Part shown: piece by piece, positions 1 to 10,520 of the stretch | How positions within the stretch are numbered: position 1 is the first letter of the stretch | Layout: each line of letters starts with the position of its first letter | Origin: Polytrichum commune | Lineage: Eukaryota; Streptophyta; Polytrichopsida; Polytrichales; Polytrichaceae | DNA: 64,000 nt | Assembly: GCA_950295325.1 (NCBI GenBank) | Contig: OX485806.1 | Span: 10,850,001-10,914,000 of the forward strand | Reading direction: 5' to 3' | Made by a program: the position numbers and the translations under genes | The notes under the pieces: model-generated | Seen by the model: only the letters and a program-made list of their open reading frames with translations | Databases searched by the model: none | What the model was told of the DNA's origin: nothing

Positions 1-3000
1 TTGAGAAACGTGACAAGGATCACCCCAACAGCAATCACAGCCGCAGCCGAGATTGCAATGATGGCTGAAATACTCAACACAATTTCCCTTTTCACGTGGG
101 TGAGTGAGGCTGTCTTGGGATTCAACACAATGGGTTTTGGGGCACCCGGTGGGCATGCCACGCCAACCAAGGTTCCACATAGCCCAGCATTGCCAGAAAC
201 TTCGCTCGTGTTTGCAAATGCTGCAGTTGTGGGAATCGGGCCAGTGAGATGATTATTAGAGACATTCACCATGATCAAGCTTGTCATGCCCTCGAAGCCT
301 AGTGGAATGTCGCCAGTTAAGTTGTTGGAGGACAAGTCCAGGAACGCAAGGTTTGTGAGGTTGGTGAGATCAGGAGGAATGTCGCCACCCAAATTGTTTT
401 CTGCTAAGTTCCTGCAAATTGGGTCTCAAATTAAAATCATTAAATATCTCCAAATTAGATATCGGTCAATGAGAAATTAGTGCAGGCCACAAAAAAAATA
501 TCATATGTTAACTCAACCACCACCTCTGCTTCCATGCTCTCAGCTTCTTACGTAAACAACCGAACAAAATCAAACTCTTTTTTGTTGGTGACAAAATTCA
601 ACATAAAAATTCAAGAACAAAAAGATTGAGGTTGAGAAGTACAAGTCAACGAGTGCTGTGCAGTTGCCAAGCTGTGGTGGGATCGCACCCACGAGCAAAT
701 TGTGGTGCAAATCCAACACAGTCAGGTGACTTGCAGCTCCGAAAGTGGGAGGAATAAATCCTGTGAACATGTTGCTGCTGAGGTCCAAGTATACAAGAAA
801 TGGAAGGCTTCCAATCTCGTTCGGAATTGCAGAAGAAAATGCGTTTCCTGAGAGGTTTAGCGCCACCATGTTCGCGCATTGGCCAAGTTGTGGTAAAATG
901 GGTCCATCAAGTTTGTTTTGGGACAAGTCCAGGAATTGAAGGAATGGGCAATTATTCCCAGAGCCCATGATTGGATTAATGTTGCCTGTGAGCAAGTTTC
1001 CTGCAAGTGCTAAAAATTGCACATTGAGGGAAAGAAGTTCTGGGGGTATGGCATTTGTCAGCTGGTTGTGGCTCAGGTCCAAGCTTCGCAGGCGAGTGCA
1101 CAGGCCAAGCGCCGCAGGAATGGTGCCATCCAGGAGATTTCCAGAGAGATCTAGAACCTGGAGCACCTGGAGCTGGCCAAGCGATGGAGGCACCACACCA
1201 GTGAACCGGTTGTTGGCGAAGTCAAGCACCTGCAACAATCAATGAATAAGTGCATGAATGAGATATTCTGCTGCTAGGCTAGTGCCAGATGAGGAGCTGT
1301 ATTGCTTTTCTGAATTGTCTAATCAAAACTATAGGCAATGTACTGAACCATATTCATATGGCAATTTCTGTGGCAACTTGCCTTAATTTGTCATAAAAAT
1401 TTAAGTGATATATGGCAAGGCTTGTTGTTGAAACCGGACAGCAAAAAGACGCATGTTACAATGAGATTGGACTATGTGCTCAACACATTTGGGAGGACTT
1501 ATGCAATTGACTCTGATCAACTCCAATTCTGAAACTTGAAATGACAGGTTGTGTGATACTCGATTGGTAACTGGATGATCTGATCTGAACCCAAAACAGT
1601 TTGTGGATTTTGGTGTGCCCACAATAGAGCCACATCTACTACACAATTTGGAACTTTGGATTGGCGAGGGCACATGGGCGTTAAAATAAGCCCCCTTCCA
1701 AAGTTCCATAACGGTCGGCCATCCACAATGGACGTTGCAGTCATGGCCAGGGACATTCATTTATGTGCACAGGTGCAACAGGCCAGGACAGCCCAGGCCT
1801 AAACAAGGAATGAATAAGCATTGCAATGCATAGACAATTGATAATAAAGGATAGTGGTCAATCTGGCTCAGATTTTTTCCTCTTCACTGACCTGCAATCT
1901 GCTCAAGGTGCCAAGCCAGGCAGGCACGTTCCCGGACATCATATTGTTGCGGCCATTGAAGAGAGCTAGCGATGTCAAGCTCTGCAGTTCCGGTGGCACT
2001 GGCCCACCAAGATTGTTCTGGCTCAGATCCACAGCCAGCAAACCTACACCGATGTATGTTTGATCAATTTTTATGCAAGGTAGCCAAGGGGGCAATTAAA
2101 AAATATACAGAAGTGTAACTATTATCAATACCATGTGAGTAGAATTTGCACAGATTCCAGAATTTAGAAAGTCTGCGACATTATCCTAAATTGTGTTAAA
2201 GGTTGGAGAGAAATGAACTGGCAAAAATTAGGAGTGAATCTTTGATGGAACTTCTTTTCAGTTTTAAGATATAAAGTAAGGATTTGACAACTAACCTACA
2301 CACTGACATACTTCCAAGTCTTCAAAATTGTTTGTGGAGTTGAAAGTGCCCACAATGCGGCCACATACCTTACAAGGAATCACAGAAGCATTGCAATGTA
2401 CAAACGACTGACAATAAGGACTTGGAAGTAAGGATTTGACAAACTGACCTACACACAGGCCCAACTCCGCAGGAATGCTCCCGGTGAAATTGTTGTCCAT
2501 GAGGCTCAAGCTTGTGAGGTTGCGAAGCATGCCAAGGTCGCTTGGAATTGCATCAGACAGCAAATTGTGTGAAAGGTCAAGATCATTCAGTCCCACAAGC
2601 CGTCCGAGGCCACTCGGCACCGCACCGGTGAACTGGTTGTGACCCAGACTTAAATCTGTGAGCTGGGTGCATGAGCTAATTGAAGTAGGAATTGACCCGT
2701 TCAGGAGGTTTCCAGTGAGGTAGAGGGAGACCAAGGTCTGGCAGGTGGTGAAGAAGGTGTCAGCCATCGGCCCACTCAATCCATTGTTAGAAAGGTCGAC
2801 AACTGTGAGGCTGCCATTGCTTGCAAAGAGAGGGGGCAAGGGGCCACTCAGCTGGTTGTTGCTCACGTTCAGCTTGCGCAGCATAGGGAGCGCTGCGAGT
2901 TCGGAGTCAATGCTCCCAGTTAGGTTGTTGTATGCAAGGTTCAGTGTTTGGAGCTCCACCAGCTTCACTAAGCCTCGCCTGATTTGACCGGCCAGTGACA

Positions 3001-5696
3001 GCCCCACCAGATTTATGTCCGTCACCCTGCCAATACAAATATAATCCTTTTGTTTAGTGGATACTCCCAAAATTCTGACCTCCATGCTTTCCATATGAGA
3101 GGCTAAGAGCTTTAAAGGCAATCTCCCATGACTTGTTGCAAAGAGTAGGAAATAGAGAATAAAATCAGTTGTTATTGGTATTCATGGTCAGAGCGCCATG
3201 CCATAGCAATGGGGCAGATACAGGTAGAGCTGTGAGAAGCTGCACGTGTGGAGTTTAATGATTATGCCGAGGTCCATACAAACATATCCTTCAGTTAAGT
3301 GGCCACTCGCAAATCCAATATAGCATGACTTGTTGTAAAGAGTAGGAAATTGAGCAAAAAATCACTTGTTCTTTGCTTTCATGGTCAGGGCGTCAAAGCA
3401 CACCAATGGGGAAGACACAGATAGAGCTGTGAGACTCTGCTCAAGAGGAGTCTAGTGGATCTCCCGGATAATGGAGACAGTGCGAGGGGAGTGGGCAATG
3501 CACCAAGTTTTTGACACAGGCAGGCAATTTCACGTACTGCACAAGCATCCACTGTTCTGAAGCTCTGGAATTAGAAAAAACAATCGAGGGCTAATGCTAG
3601 AAGAACGATTTTAAAGCAGGTTCGAATGCAAGTAGAGATACAGCCTCCTGGGCGGGTTATGCCAGGTTCAACTGAATGGAGACATAGAATTCTCGTCCAA
3701 AGACAAGCCAGCTGCATTTTCGTCGTAATGTTTCAAGCAAGTTTGTCTTATGAGCAGAAGAGGTTTGAGCAACATCAGCTTACACTGGCTTCAATAACGA
3801 AGCTGTGGTAGACTGCTGGCTGGTTATGCCAGGTTCAGCTGAATGGAGGAATAGAATTTTGGTGCGAAGACAACCGACATTTTCTTGTTATGGACATCAA
3901 GAGAGCTGAGAGTTCAGCTTCTAGACTGGCTTCAGAAAAGATTCTACGGTAGCCTGCTGGCGGGTTATGCCAGGGTCGGTTGAATGGAGGCATGGAATTC
4001 TGGTCTGTAAGACAACCCAGCTGCTTTTCCTTCGTGGTAATGTTGCAAACCAAGCTTGACATAAGAGAAGAGGCTTGAGCTCAGAGTTCAGCAGACTGCT
4101 TCTAAAATAGTTCTACAGTAGCCTGCTGGTGGGTTGTGCCAGGTTCAGGTGAATGCAAAAATGGAATTCTGGTCCAAAGACAAGCCAGCTGCTGCAAATT
4201 GTGGTAATGTGGCAAGCAAGCTTGCCATGTGATCAAAAGAGGTTTGAGGAACAGAGCTCATTGTTCAGAGTTCAGCTTCCAGATTGACTTCTAGAATGAA
4301 GCTATGACAGCCTACTGGCGGGTTAGCCCAGGTTCAGATGAATGCAAAGATGGAATTCTGGTCCGAAGACAACGCATCTGCTGTTAACATTTTCGTGGCC
4401 AATGTTGCAAGCAAGCTTAACTCATGATTACAGAGGTTTGTGCAACATAACTCAAACTTCAGCCTACAGAGTGACTTCTAAAAGGAGTCTACGGTAGCCT
4501 GCTGGCGAATTATGCCAGGTTCGGTTGAATGCAAAAATGCATTACCGGTCCGACGACAACCCAGCTGCTGCAATTTCGCGGCAATGTTGCAAGCAAGCTT
4601 GACATATGGTCAGAAGAGGTTAGAGCAACAAGGCTCAGAGTTCAGCTTACGCACTGGCTTTAAAGCCGAAGCTATGGTAGCCTGCTGGTGAGTTATGCTA
4701 GGCTCGTTTGAATGCAATAATGAATGCAATAATGGAATTCTGATCCGAAGACAACCCATCTGCATTCTCGAGGTAATATTGCAAACAAGCTTGATATAAG
4801 AGACGATGATTGAGCTCAGAATAGACTGGCTTCTAAAATTATTTTACGGTAGCCTGGTTATGCAAGGTTCAGGTGAATGTAAGGATGGAATTGTGGTCCA
4901 AACACAACCCAGCTGCAAGTGGCATTTTTGTGGCAATCTTGCAAGCAAGCTTGACATATGATCAGAAGAGGTTTCGGCAAACAGAGCTTACAGTCCACTT
5001 TACAGGCTGGCTTCTAAAAACGGAGCTATCGTAGCCTGCTGGTGGGTTCAGTTGAATGCAAGAATGGAATTCTACAACCGGGCTGTTACATTTTCGGGGA
5101 AAATTTGCCATATTATCAGGAGGAGGTTTGAGCTATGGAGCTCAGAGTTTAGCTTACAGACTAGACTGGCTGCTAAATCGAAGCTATGGTAGCCTGCTGG
5201 TAGCTTAAATTCAGGTGAATGCAAGTATGGAATGTTGTTCCGAAGACAACCCAGCTGCGGTTGCATTTTCGTGGAAATGATGCAAGCAAGCTTGACGTGT
5301 GATCAGAAGAGATTTCAGCTCAGAGCTCGCTTACAGACTTCATGGTACCCTGCCGGGCTCTGTTGGATGCAAAAATGGAACTCTGGTCTGAAGACAACCC
5401 AGCTATTCCATTTTCGTGGCAATGTTGCAAAGGCAAGGTTCACATGTGAGCAGAAATACAGGTTCGAAAGTCTGAGGTTACCTGCCCGTGACATGGTCGC
5501 AAACCACACCAGTCCAAGCACAGGGACTGGCATCATCCTCCCGCCACGAGTGCAACGCCCCCGTGGGGTCCTGCACCAAGCCCGCCTTGAAGGCCATCAA
5601 CCCCAGCACATCATCACTCATGGGCACCATCACCCCACTGCAGCATTGCATCAGCAACACCGCCATCCATCCCACCACCACCACCACCACCCACAT
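1..5696 (-). CDS. LRR receptor-like kinase, IRK/PXC2-like (kinase domain off the left edge)
   Basis: Exons on the minus strand, in order: 5696-5482, 3026-2449, 2043-1892, 1229-643 and 411-1 (open at the window edge). All four introns are GT-AG and the phases join one frame of at least 647 residues. Residues 1-24 form a signal peptide with a run of six Val. An LRRNT cap follows, ending in SPCAWTGVVCD. About 21 plant-type LRRs run from INLVGLSLAGQI to VNVSNNHLTGPI. A Cys pair (GLCGTLVGVAC) comes next, then a PKPIVLNP motif and a transmembrane helix at about 621-647. The PKPIVLNP motif and the Ile/Ala-rich helix resemble, from memory, Arabidopsis IRK and PXC2, meristem/vascular receptor kinases. 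The protein should be a plasma-membrane receptor; its ligand cannot be told. The start is the first in-frame ATG, directly before the hydrophobic stretch. LRR exon number is higher than I expect in angiosperm homologues. The kinase and stop codon lie outside the window, so kinase activity cannot be judged. Confidence 0.93.
1395..1520. repeat. Fragment of dispersed repeat family C inside LRR intron 3
   Basis: The segment has the family C landmarks in order: TATATGGCAAGGCTTG, then GCATGTTACAATGAGATTGG, then CTATGTGCTCAA. Similar strings in the same order occur near 9.85, 12.5, 23.5, 25.3 and 25.8 kb and, inverted, at 13.1 and 32.5 kb. It lies within intron 3 (1230-1891) of the receptor kinase gene, so it is an intronic insertion and not exon sequence. 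Confidence 0.55.
1600..2448 (-). repeat. Introns 2 and 3 of the receptor kinase share homologous sequence
   Basis: Reading on the minus strand, intron 2 (2448-2044) and intron 3 (1891-1230) both start with GTCAGT. Both then carry CATTGCAATGCTT and CCTTGT, followed by a segment with TTGTGGGCAC and CCACAAAC. Intron 3 has about 150 extra bases between the CCTTGT block and the later block. Intron 2 also repeats its own start near 2279-2300. The introns are therefore probably copies of one another, made when LRR coding segments were duplicated or by local tandem duplication. The exon 2 and exon 3 donors are in different phases, so a simple exon-plus-intron duplication does not explain it. Confidence 0.55.
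3029..3455 (-). repeat. Duplication of the acceptor-side end of LRR intron 1
   Basis: Two related copies lie at about 3029-3257 and 3271-3452. Shared blocks on the plus strand include CATGACTTGTTG followed by AAAGAGTAGGAAA, TTCATGGTCAG and AGATAGAGCTGTGAGA (with small changes). The copy nearest exon 2 contains the working splice acceptor (TTGGCAG just before base 3026). The corresponding part of the distal copy is changed. This is a local tandem duplication that includes the 3' splice region of the intron. Confidence 0.6.
3635..5480 (-). repeat. Intronic tandem array, about 11 diverged units of 140-190 bp
   Basis: Most of the 2455-bp intron 1 (3027-5481) is a head-to-tail array. Units begin near 3640, 3811, 3953, 4121, 4309, 4497, 4680, 4851, 5034, 5190 and 5347. 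Each has GCCTGCTGGCGGGTTATGCC-like, GAATTCTGGTCCGAAGACAA-like and GCAAGCAAGCTTGACATATG-like blocks in fixed order, and ends with CAGACTGGCTTCTA-like sequence. The last unit runs directly into exon 1. The unit block GCAGG-CTACC on the minus strand aligns with the real donor GCAG/GTAACC, so each unit may carry a decayed copy of the exon 1 donor. No reading frame runs through the array. Confidence 0.85.
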
Positions 5697-6242
5697 TGTG
5701 AAGCAGATGCTTACACCCTGTTCTAACTTAGTTCTAACACCACCCCCAACCCCATATATCCTCCTGCTCCCTTACCCATCCCACTTCCTCTCTCTCCTCT
5801 CCTCTCCTCTCCTTCCCGTTTCTCGTTTCCCGTTTCCTGTTCCTCCAAACCCCACAGGGCTGCTTGATTCCTTCACCACCTACTCCCCAGCTATAAGCTC
5901 CGTTTCCTCCATGTCCACATGGATCCGCAATCCAGACCACACACACACAAATGTATGTGCCTTCCTACCTATTTATATATTGATGAAACTCCTTGAAGGC
6001 TCTTCTTCTGCCGATGTGAGCTCCAACATGCATAATATGCACCCTAGCTAGTCCTCCCACCCATGCCTAATGATCTCCCGGCAAACCTTCTCAATGCCGA
6101 TGGGAGCTCCTCCTCACACGTGCATCACCCAACGCTCCAAGCATGCATGCACCATGGCCTTTAATCTTCATCACCATCACTTCTGCCCCTCAATACCTCA
6201 TCTCATCTCATCCCAGCAGCACTTCCTTCCTCCTCTGCTTGC

Positions 6243-6314
6243 TATCTATCTATCTCTCTCTCTCTCTTTCTTTCTTTCTTTGCTTCCTTCCTTCCTTCCT
6301 TCCTTCTTTCTTCC
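6243..6314. repeat. Compound pyrimidine microsatellite (TATC, CT, CTTT, CTTC)
   Basis: Successive short runs of TATC, TC, TTTC and TTCC units are read directly. The coding strand of the downstream receptor kinase sees GA-type repeats here, which are often bound by plant BBR/BPC factors. That role is not shown by the sequence. Confidence 0.9.
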
Positions 6315-6442
6315 GTCCACAAGGACATAGCACACAAAAACCTCCTGCTCATCAGCTCCGGAAGCACAGTATAATGTACCCCACACAGACACACAACCTT
6401 ACCCTCGACAGCAAGCACAGACATGCAAAACTCTCTTCACAG

Positions 6443-6473
6443 CTTCTTCTTCTTCTTCTTCTTCTTCTTCTTC
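6443..6473. repeat. (CTT)10 microsatellite
   Basis: About ten perfect CTT units lie in the leader/promoter region of the receptor kinase gene. Confidence 0.93.
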
Positions 6474-6975
6474 CCTAAGTTGCTTCACCTTTCACCTACC
6501 TTAACTCATGTCACTTGCTTGCTGTGCAGTGTGCAGCATCATCATCTCCGCACATTGCACCTTCTCAATTACTCACTGTGAATCTAAAGTAGCACAGCAG
6601 ACAAGGAACTGGAAGGATTGCAGTCAGCAGCAGCAGCAGGAGTAGGAGTACCAGTTTCAGTTTCTTACTGCTGCTCATTTAATGCGGGAGGGAGCTCTCA
6701 TTGTCCTGCACCTGAGGTAAGTACGTAAGTAAGTCTGCGACTTGATGAAGAAGCAGTGAGGTTCTGTGATCGATGAAAGCTCCTCCTAGCTTGTTAGCTT
6801 AGCTCCCGTCCGCCATCGCCATCGCCATCGCCAACAAGCTGCTGTGGGGGGAGTGAGTCAGGACTGACACTCTCTCTGCTCAAAGTGAGTCTTAGTTAGT
6901 TAGCTCCACTAATTAAGTTAGTGGGGAGCGAATAAGCATCTGTATCTGGAGGTAACTAAATTTAGGGAAGGGGTT

Positions 6976-6985
6976 GGGGGGGGGG
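6976..6985. repeat. G homopolymer run (10)
   Basis: Ten consecutive G, one of several G/C runs of 9-16 in the window. The others are 12026-12036, 14186-14199, 25392-25407, 43808-43819, 43899-43907 (C), 58696-58711 and 59025-59037 (C). Confidence 0.9.
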
Positions 6986-7177
6986 TTAGGCTCAACAGTC
7001 TACTTAATAAAGAATAATAAGTTAACACTAGTGGCTGACCCACTCCACAAGGCCGTTGCTTTTCAAACCTAACAATACCAGCTGCCTGCCTGCGCTCTAT
7101 AATAGAGTGTTAGAATAGGTGAGGAAGTTAGTAATATAGCTTGGTCAAACTCCACCCTAGCTTGCTTCCAAATTTGC

Positions 7178-7313
7178 CAATGAAGTGAATGAAATGCAAT
7201 TGATTCAAAGCCCATGGAAGCTAATGGAACTGAAAGTGCAACAGGATGCTTCAAAACCGGCTAATTCTCTAGAGTGGCGGAGTGCAGTAACCTCCATGAC
7301 ATAGAGGCTAATT
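7178..7313 (-). mobile_element. 5'-truncated LINE 3' end
   Basis: On the minus strand this matches the last part of the 17.3-20.3 kb LINE. It has TGCACTCCGCCACTCTAGAG, then a GGTTTTGAA block, then the ATTTCATTCACTTCATTGG tail. It covers the last codons and the short 3' UTR only, as expected for a truncated LINE insertion. Confidence 0.75.
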
Positions 7314-7654
7314 CCAATTTGTTGGTCTGATTATTATGCAGTAGGCAATGCCTGGGGAGATTTTTGGGCATAATGAGTTGATACCCAGGTGTTTTCAAGT
7401 CTAACTTGTCGCATGTTGACATGTTTCGGTTGATCGTACAAAATAAATCCCCATGGGTGCACCTTTCATGACAAGTATGATTATATGTGAGTGCACAAAA
7501 GGGGTATTAATTTGAACTTTTCTGTACTATGTATACATTTGCTACACAAATTATAACTCGTAGTTATGTGCATGTATGGAGGACCTCTAGAAAAAATATA
7601 CAACGTTTGTACTTCTATGGTAGGGTCACTTATTGAGGCTCCTTATTTGCAAGT

Positions 7655-8375
7655 ATGGAGGAGGACGAGGAGTGTGATTATGATCGCACATTGATTGGTG
7701 ATTCTAAGGCACAAGGTGGTGACAAGGAAAATTGTCTTGTTGGAGAAGACAATCCAAACATGTGCAAGGATGTTCTCATAGAAACAGAATCGATGCATAT
7801 GCGGGTTGAAAATGATTTTTATGAAGATAGGGAGTTGCAAAGCGAGCTTCGACATGCCTTGGATGTTCTAATTGATGAACATTTAATCTAATGTAAAGTC
7901 TATTGTGGCTTATATAAAGGTAGGGGAGTCTAGAATTTTCAAAAATACACTTGCTAATCAATTGACTGGCAATCCAACTTTAGCTAAAGATCATTTGACT
8001 TGGATTAAGGTTGGCATATTATATATGAAGCCTAATCTCCTTACCACAACAAATCATGATACTATGTTAAATCTTGGTTGTGATCGTGGAGTGTTTTTTT
8101 TTTTTTAACACACCTAAAGCTAGAATTGTCAAGAAACATGAGAGCCCAACACATAAGCTCCAATTAAGGTTTGGTTTGTTGGGAGGGTTTATAAGATGTG
8201 TAGCAAACTTGGTAATGCCTGGGTGGAGTACAAGGATCCAATTGACTTGATAGATTGTCCATCAACCATGGAGATTGGCTCATGTTGATATCGGAAAGGA
8301 GCCAACAATAAGTGAACTTACAATCTTGCGGATCATTTGATGGTAGATTTTTAAATAATAATTGCATTAGCTTCT
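7655..8375 (+). pseudogene. Decayed coding-like remnant, unidentified
   Basis: Two open segments follow each other. The first (7655-7891) is acidic, 78 residues, beginning MEEDEECDYD. The second (7905-8108) contains FKNTLANQLTGNPTLAKDHL. A run of T follows at about 8093-8106, then more readable sequence to about 8370 interrupted by stops. The composition looks like former coding sequence, perhaps of a mobile element. I do not recognise a family, no splice signals support a live gene, and no regulatory signals were found. Confidence 0.25.
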
Positions 8376-9076
8376 ATAACATATCTTGTAGACTTAGATG
8401 TTTATGAGTTACATCCAGGGGATAAAAAAGTCTTCTACAACTTTGTTAATAAATGCTAGGGTTTTACATTATACATATGACAGGGGTTCATTACTGTTTA
8501 AAAGTATATTTGTATACTTATGTAAAAGACTATACATGAATGTAAAATGCTATACATATACATGTTATCACTTGTATTTTTTTTATCATTGAATTTGTAT
8601 GTGTATTGCTTGATTTTACGAAAAAATGTATATGGGGGGTTTTAAGAGTATGTTGCGAACACACATCATTCTTGGTTTTTAATGAAAGGTGCACCCCATG
8701 GGCATTAATATATTGTGTTTAATTTCATATGATATTCTATGTCAATCTTGTAACTTTTCCAATGACACTTCTTATGGATAAGTTTACAAGTACTGTCATC
8801 TCAACTTACTTTTAGTTCATCCAAACGTCATTATGGATACAAAGCTTGGTATATTTTGCATCCTAGCATTTCTTTAGTGAAATATTGTCACGGATGATTG
8901 AAATTTGGATAAGAAATCACTTCGTAAATGACAATCTAATTGTAAAATTATAATGCCCAAGTTTCTTAAAAGGAATGACAAATAATGACAAGGTTGCATT
9001 TAGTGTTGGTGACACTACAAGGGTGGCTTACAATTAGTCTTGAGCAAGACAAGCAAAATTGGTGACACTAAATATA

Positions 9077-9164
9077 CTCCCTCAATCCCAAAATGATTGT
9101 CCTACCGCCCCAGAGTTTTATGTCCCAAAATGTTTGTAGGACAAACATTTTGGGACGGAGGGAG
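9077..9164. mobile_element. Stowaway-like MITE (Tc1/mariner type), 88 bp
   Basis: It begins CTCCCTCAATCCCAAAATGA and ends, read inversely, with CTCCCTCCGTCCCAAAATGT. It is flanked by TA on both sides (9075-9076 and 9165-9166). The terminal sequence matches the Stowaway/plant mariner consensus known to me. The right half is itself a near-perfect hairpin around TTTGTAGGACAAA. Confidence 0.88.
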
Positions 9165-9799
9165 TAATACTTACTGTAGCCGTTAGATATCTCATGCAGA
9201 GTATTGCTCTTTGAAAATGAGTGAATTAATCTTTTTAGCTTCACATTGATGTGCTTATAGTCCCATTAGCCTTTCAATGTCATAGGACTTAAAACAATCA
9301 GTTTTCATATTGTCAAGTGTTTGTTGGATGAGAATTTATATTCATGTTCATAATTCCCATAACGTGTTTTAAATGCCATCTTCTACAACTCATGAAATGT
9401 ATACATGTTTGTCACTTCTTGCCTCTTAAGATGTCAAAGACTCAAAGTCACGGTGTGTACAAACTTCTAGTGCTAATTAGGCTTACCCATAACTTAGATG
9501 GGCAAGGAGCTTCCCAACAAAAGTGAATACGGTAGGTAGGGGTAATTAGAGTGTGTTTTGGGAACTTCGAGTGAGATGGGTGATATTAGCTTATGGAAGG
9601 TTGGTTGTGTTGAAATTCTTGTTAATAATTCCATTGTTGGTTCTATGGGAATCATTTGGTCTTACCACTCATTCATAGCTACGTCATGGTTTCATGATCT
9701 ACGATGGAGTAGATATTGAAACAACATTTGTGGATTTGGTAACCATAGGACTATGGCATCCTTGTAAGGCACATCCGCCTTAATCAAACATTTAGACTC

Positions 9800-9985
9800 A
9801 AGACATATGTGGACGGACACGTGTGGATTTAAGAACGGACACCAGATGGACATGTTTTAAAGGAGACTGGACTATGTGTTCAAAATAAGTTGACTATTCT
9901 AGGTCCAATAGTTAACATAAATTAAGAGAGGGAGAGGGGACTTACATGACCACTTAACGAGTACAAGAATCTTCACTTTGATGAT
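9800..9985 (+). repeat. Dispersed repeat family C arm
   Basis: It contains GGACATGTTTTAAAGGAGAC, CTGGACTATGTGTTCAA and a CATGACCACTTAA end, in the same order as the arm at 12478-12650. It is a diverged single copy of the long inverted repeat arm. Confidence 0.5.
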
Positions 9986-10416
9986 GAATAAGATATTCAC
10001 ATGAGCTATGAGAGATATGAAGCAAATGGTTACGGACAAATTTTGGATTTGCTAATCATCTTGCACTAGTTGTGCATGTATTTCCTATCATACAAGAAGT
10101 GGTTGCAGGGAGAGATAGATTTGAATCACAAACGTCTACCTTAGGGCCAATGTAGACTACGGCGATGAAGTGCATCAGTTGGTCAAGAATTTCAACCCAA
10201 CACAAGGCTATTTGAGGCAACTGTTGGTATGGTGGACAAGATGAAAAAAAAAACAAACCTCGTGTTCAAGTTCTCCGGAGGTCAAGTTTCTTGTATGAGG
10301 GTTTGGAGTTGCCCAAGCAACATGACCTCCAGAGAACTCCCCTAACAAAAAGTGTTGCCATGTTGGCAACCATGTCAATTTTCCCATCCATGCTTCGAAT
10401 TATCCACCAAAGAAGT

Positions 10417-10520
10417 CTTAGTTGTAGTGTAGACCCTAGCCGGTGAAGAACTCATTTTGTAGCCAATCATATTGCTCCATTCCCTATGGTTCTTCACCGT
10501 AGTCTAAACCGACCCTAAGT
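10417..10520. repeat. Short inverted repeat, possible MITE
   Basis: The 11-bp inner arms CGGTGAAGAAC (10441-10451) and GTTCTTCACCG (10489-10499) are perfect. The outer arms pair imperfectly to CTTAG-like ends. No clear target duplication was found. Confidence 0.35.

Larger units (their letters stand above)
5697..7040 (-). promoter_or_regulatory. 5' leader and promoter region of the LRR receptor kinase
   Basis: This 1.3-kb stretch upstream of the start codon has no convincing coding sequence. It is strongly pyrimidine-rich on the plus strand, and so GA-rich on the coding strand, with several microsatellites. GA-rich leaders are common in plant receptor kinase genes. I could not place a TATA box or the transcription start. 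A leader intron is possible but not demonstrable from sequence alone. Confidence 0.45.

Noticed and set aside
3605-3625. GGTTCGAAT string resembling a tRNA T arm
   Set aside because: No acceptor stem, anticodon arm or D arm could be folded around it, and the other repeat units lack it.
5232-6051. Plus-strand frames of 164 and 187 codons
   Set aside because: They are antisense to the receptor kinase exon 1, its intron array and its C/T-rich leader.
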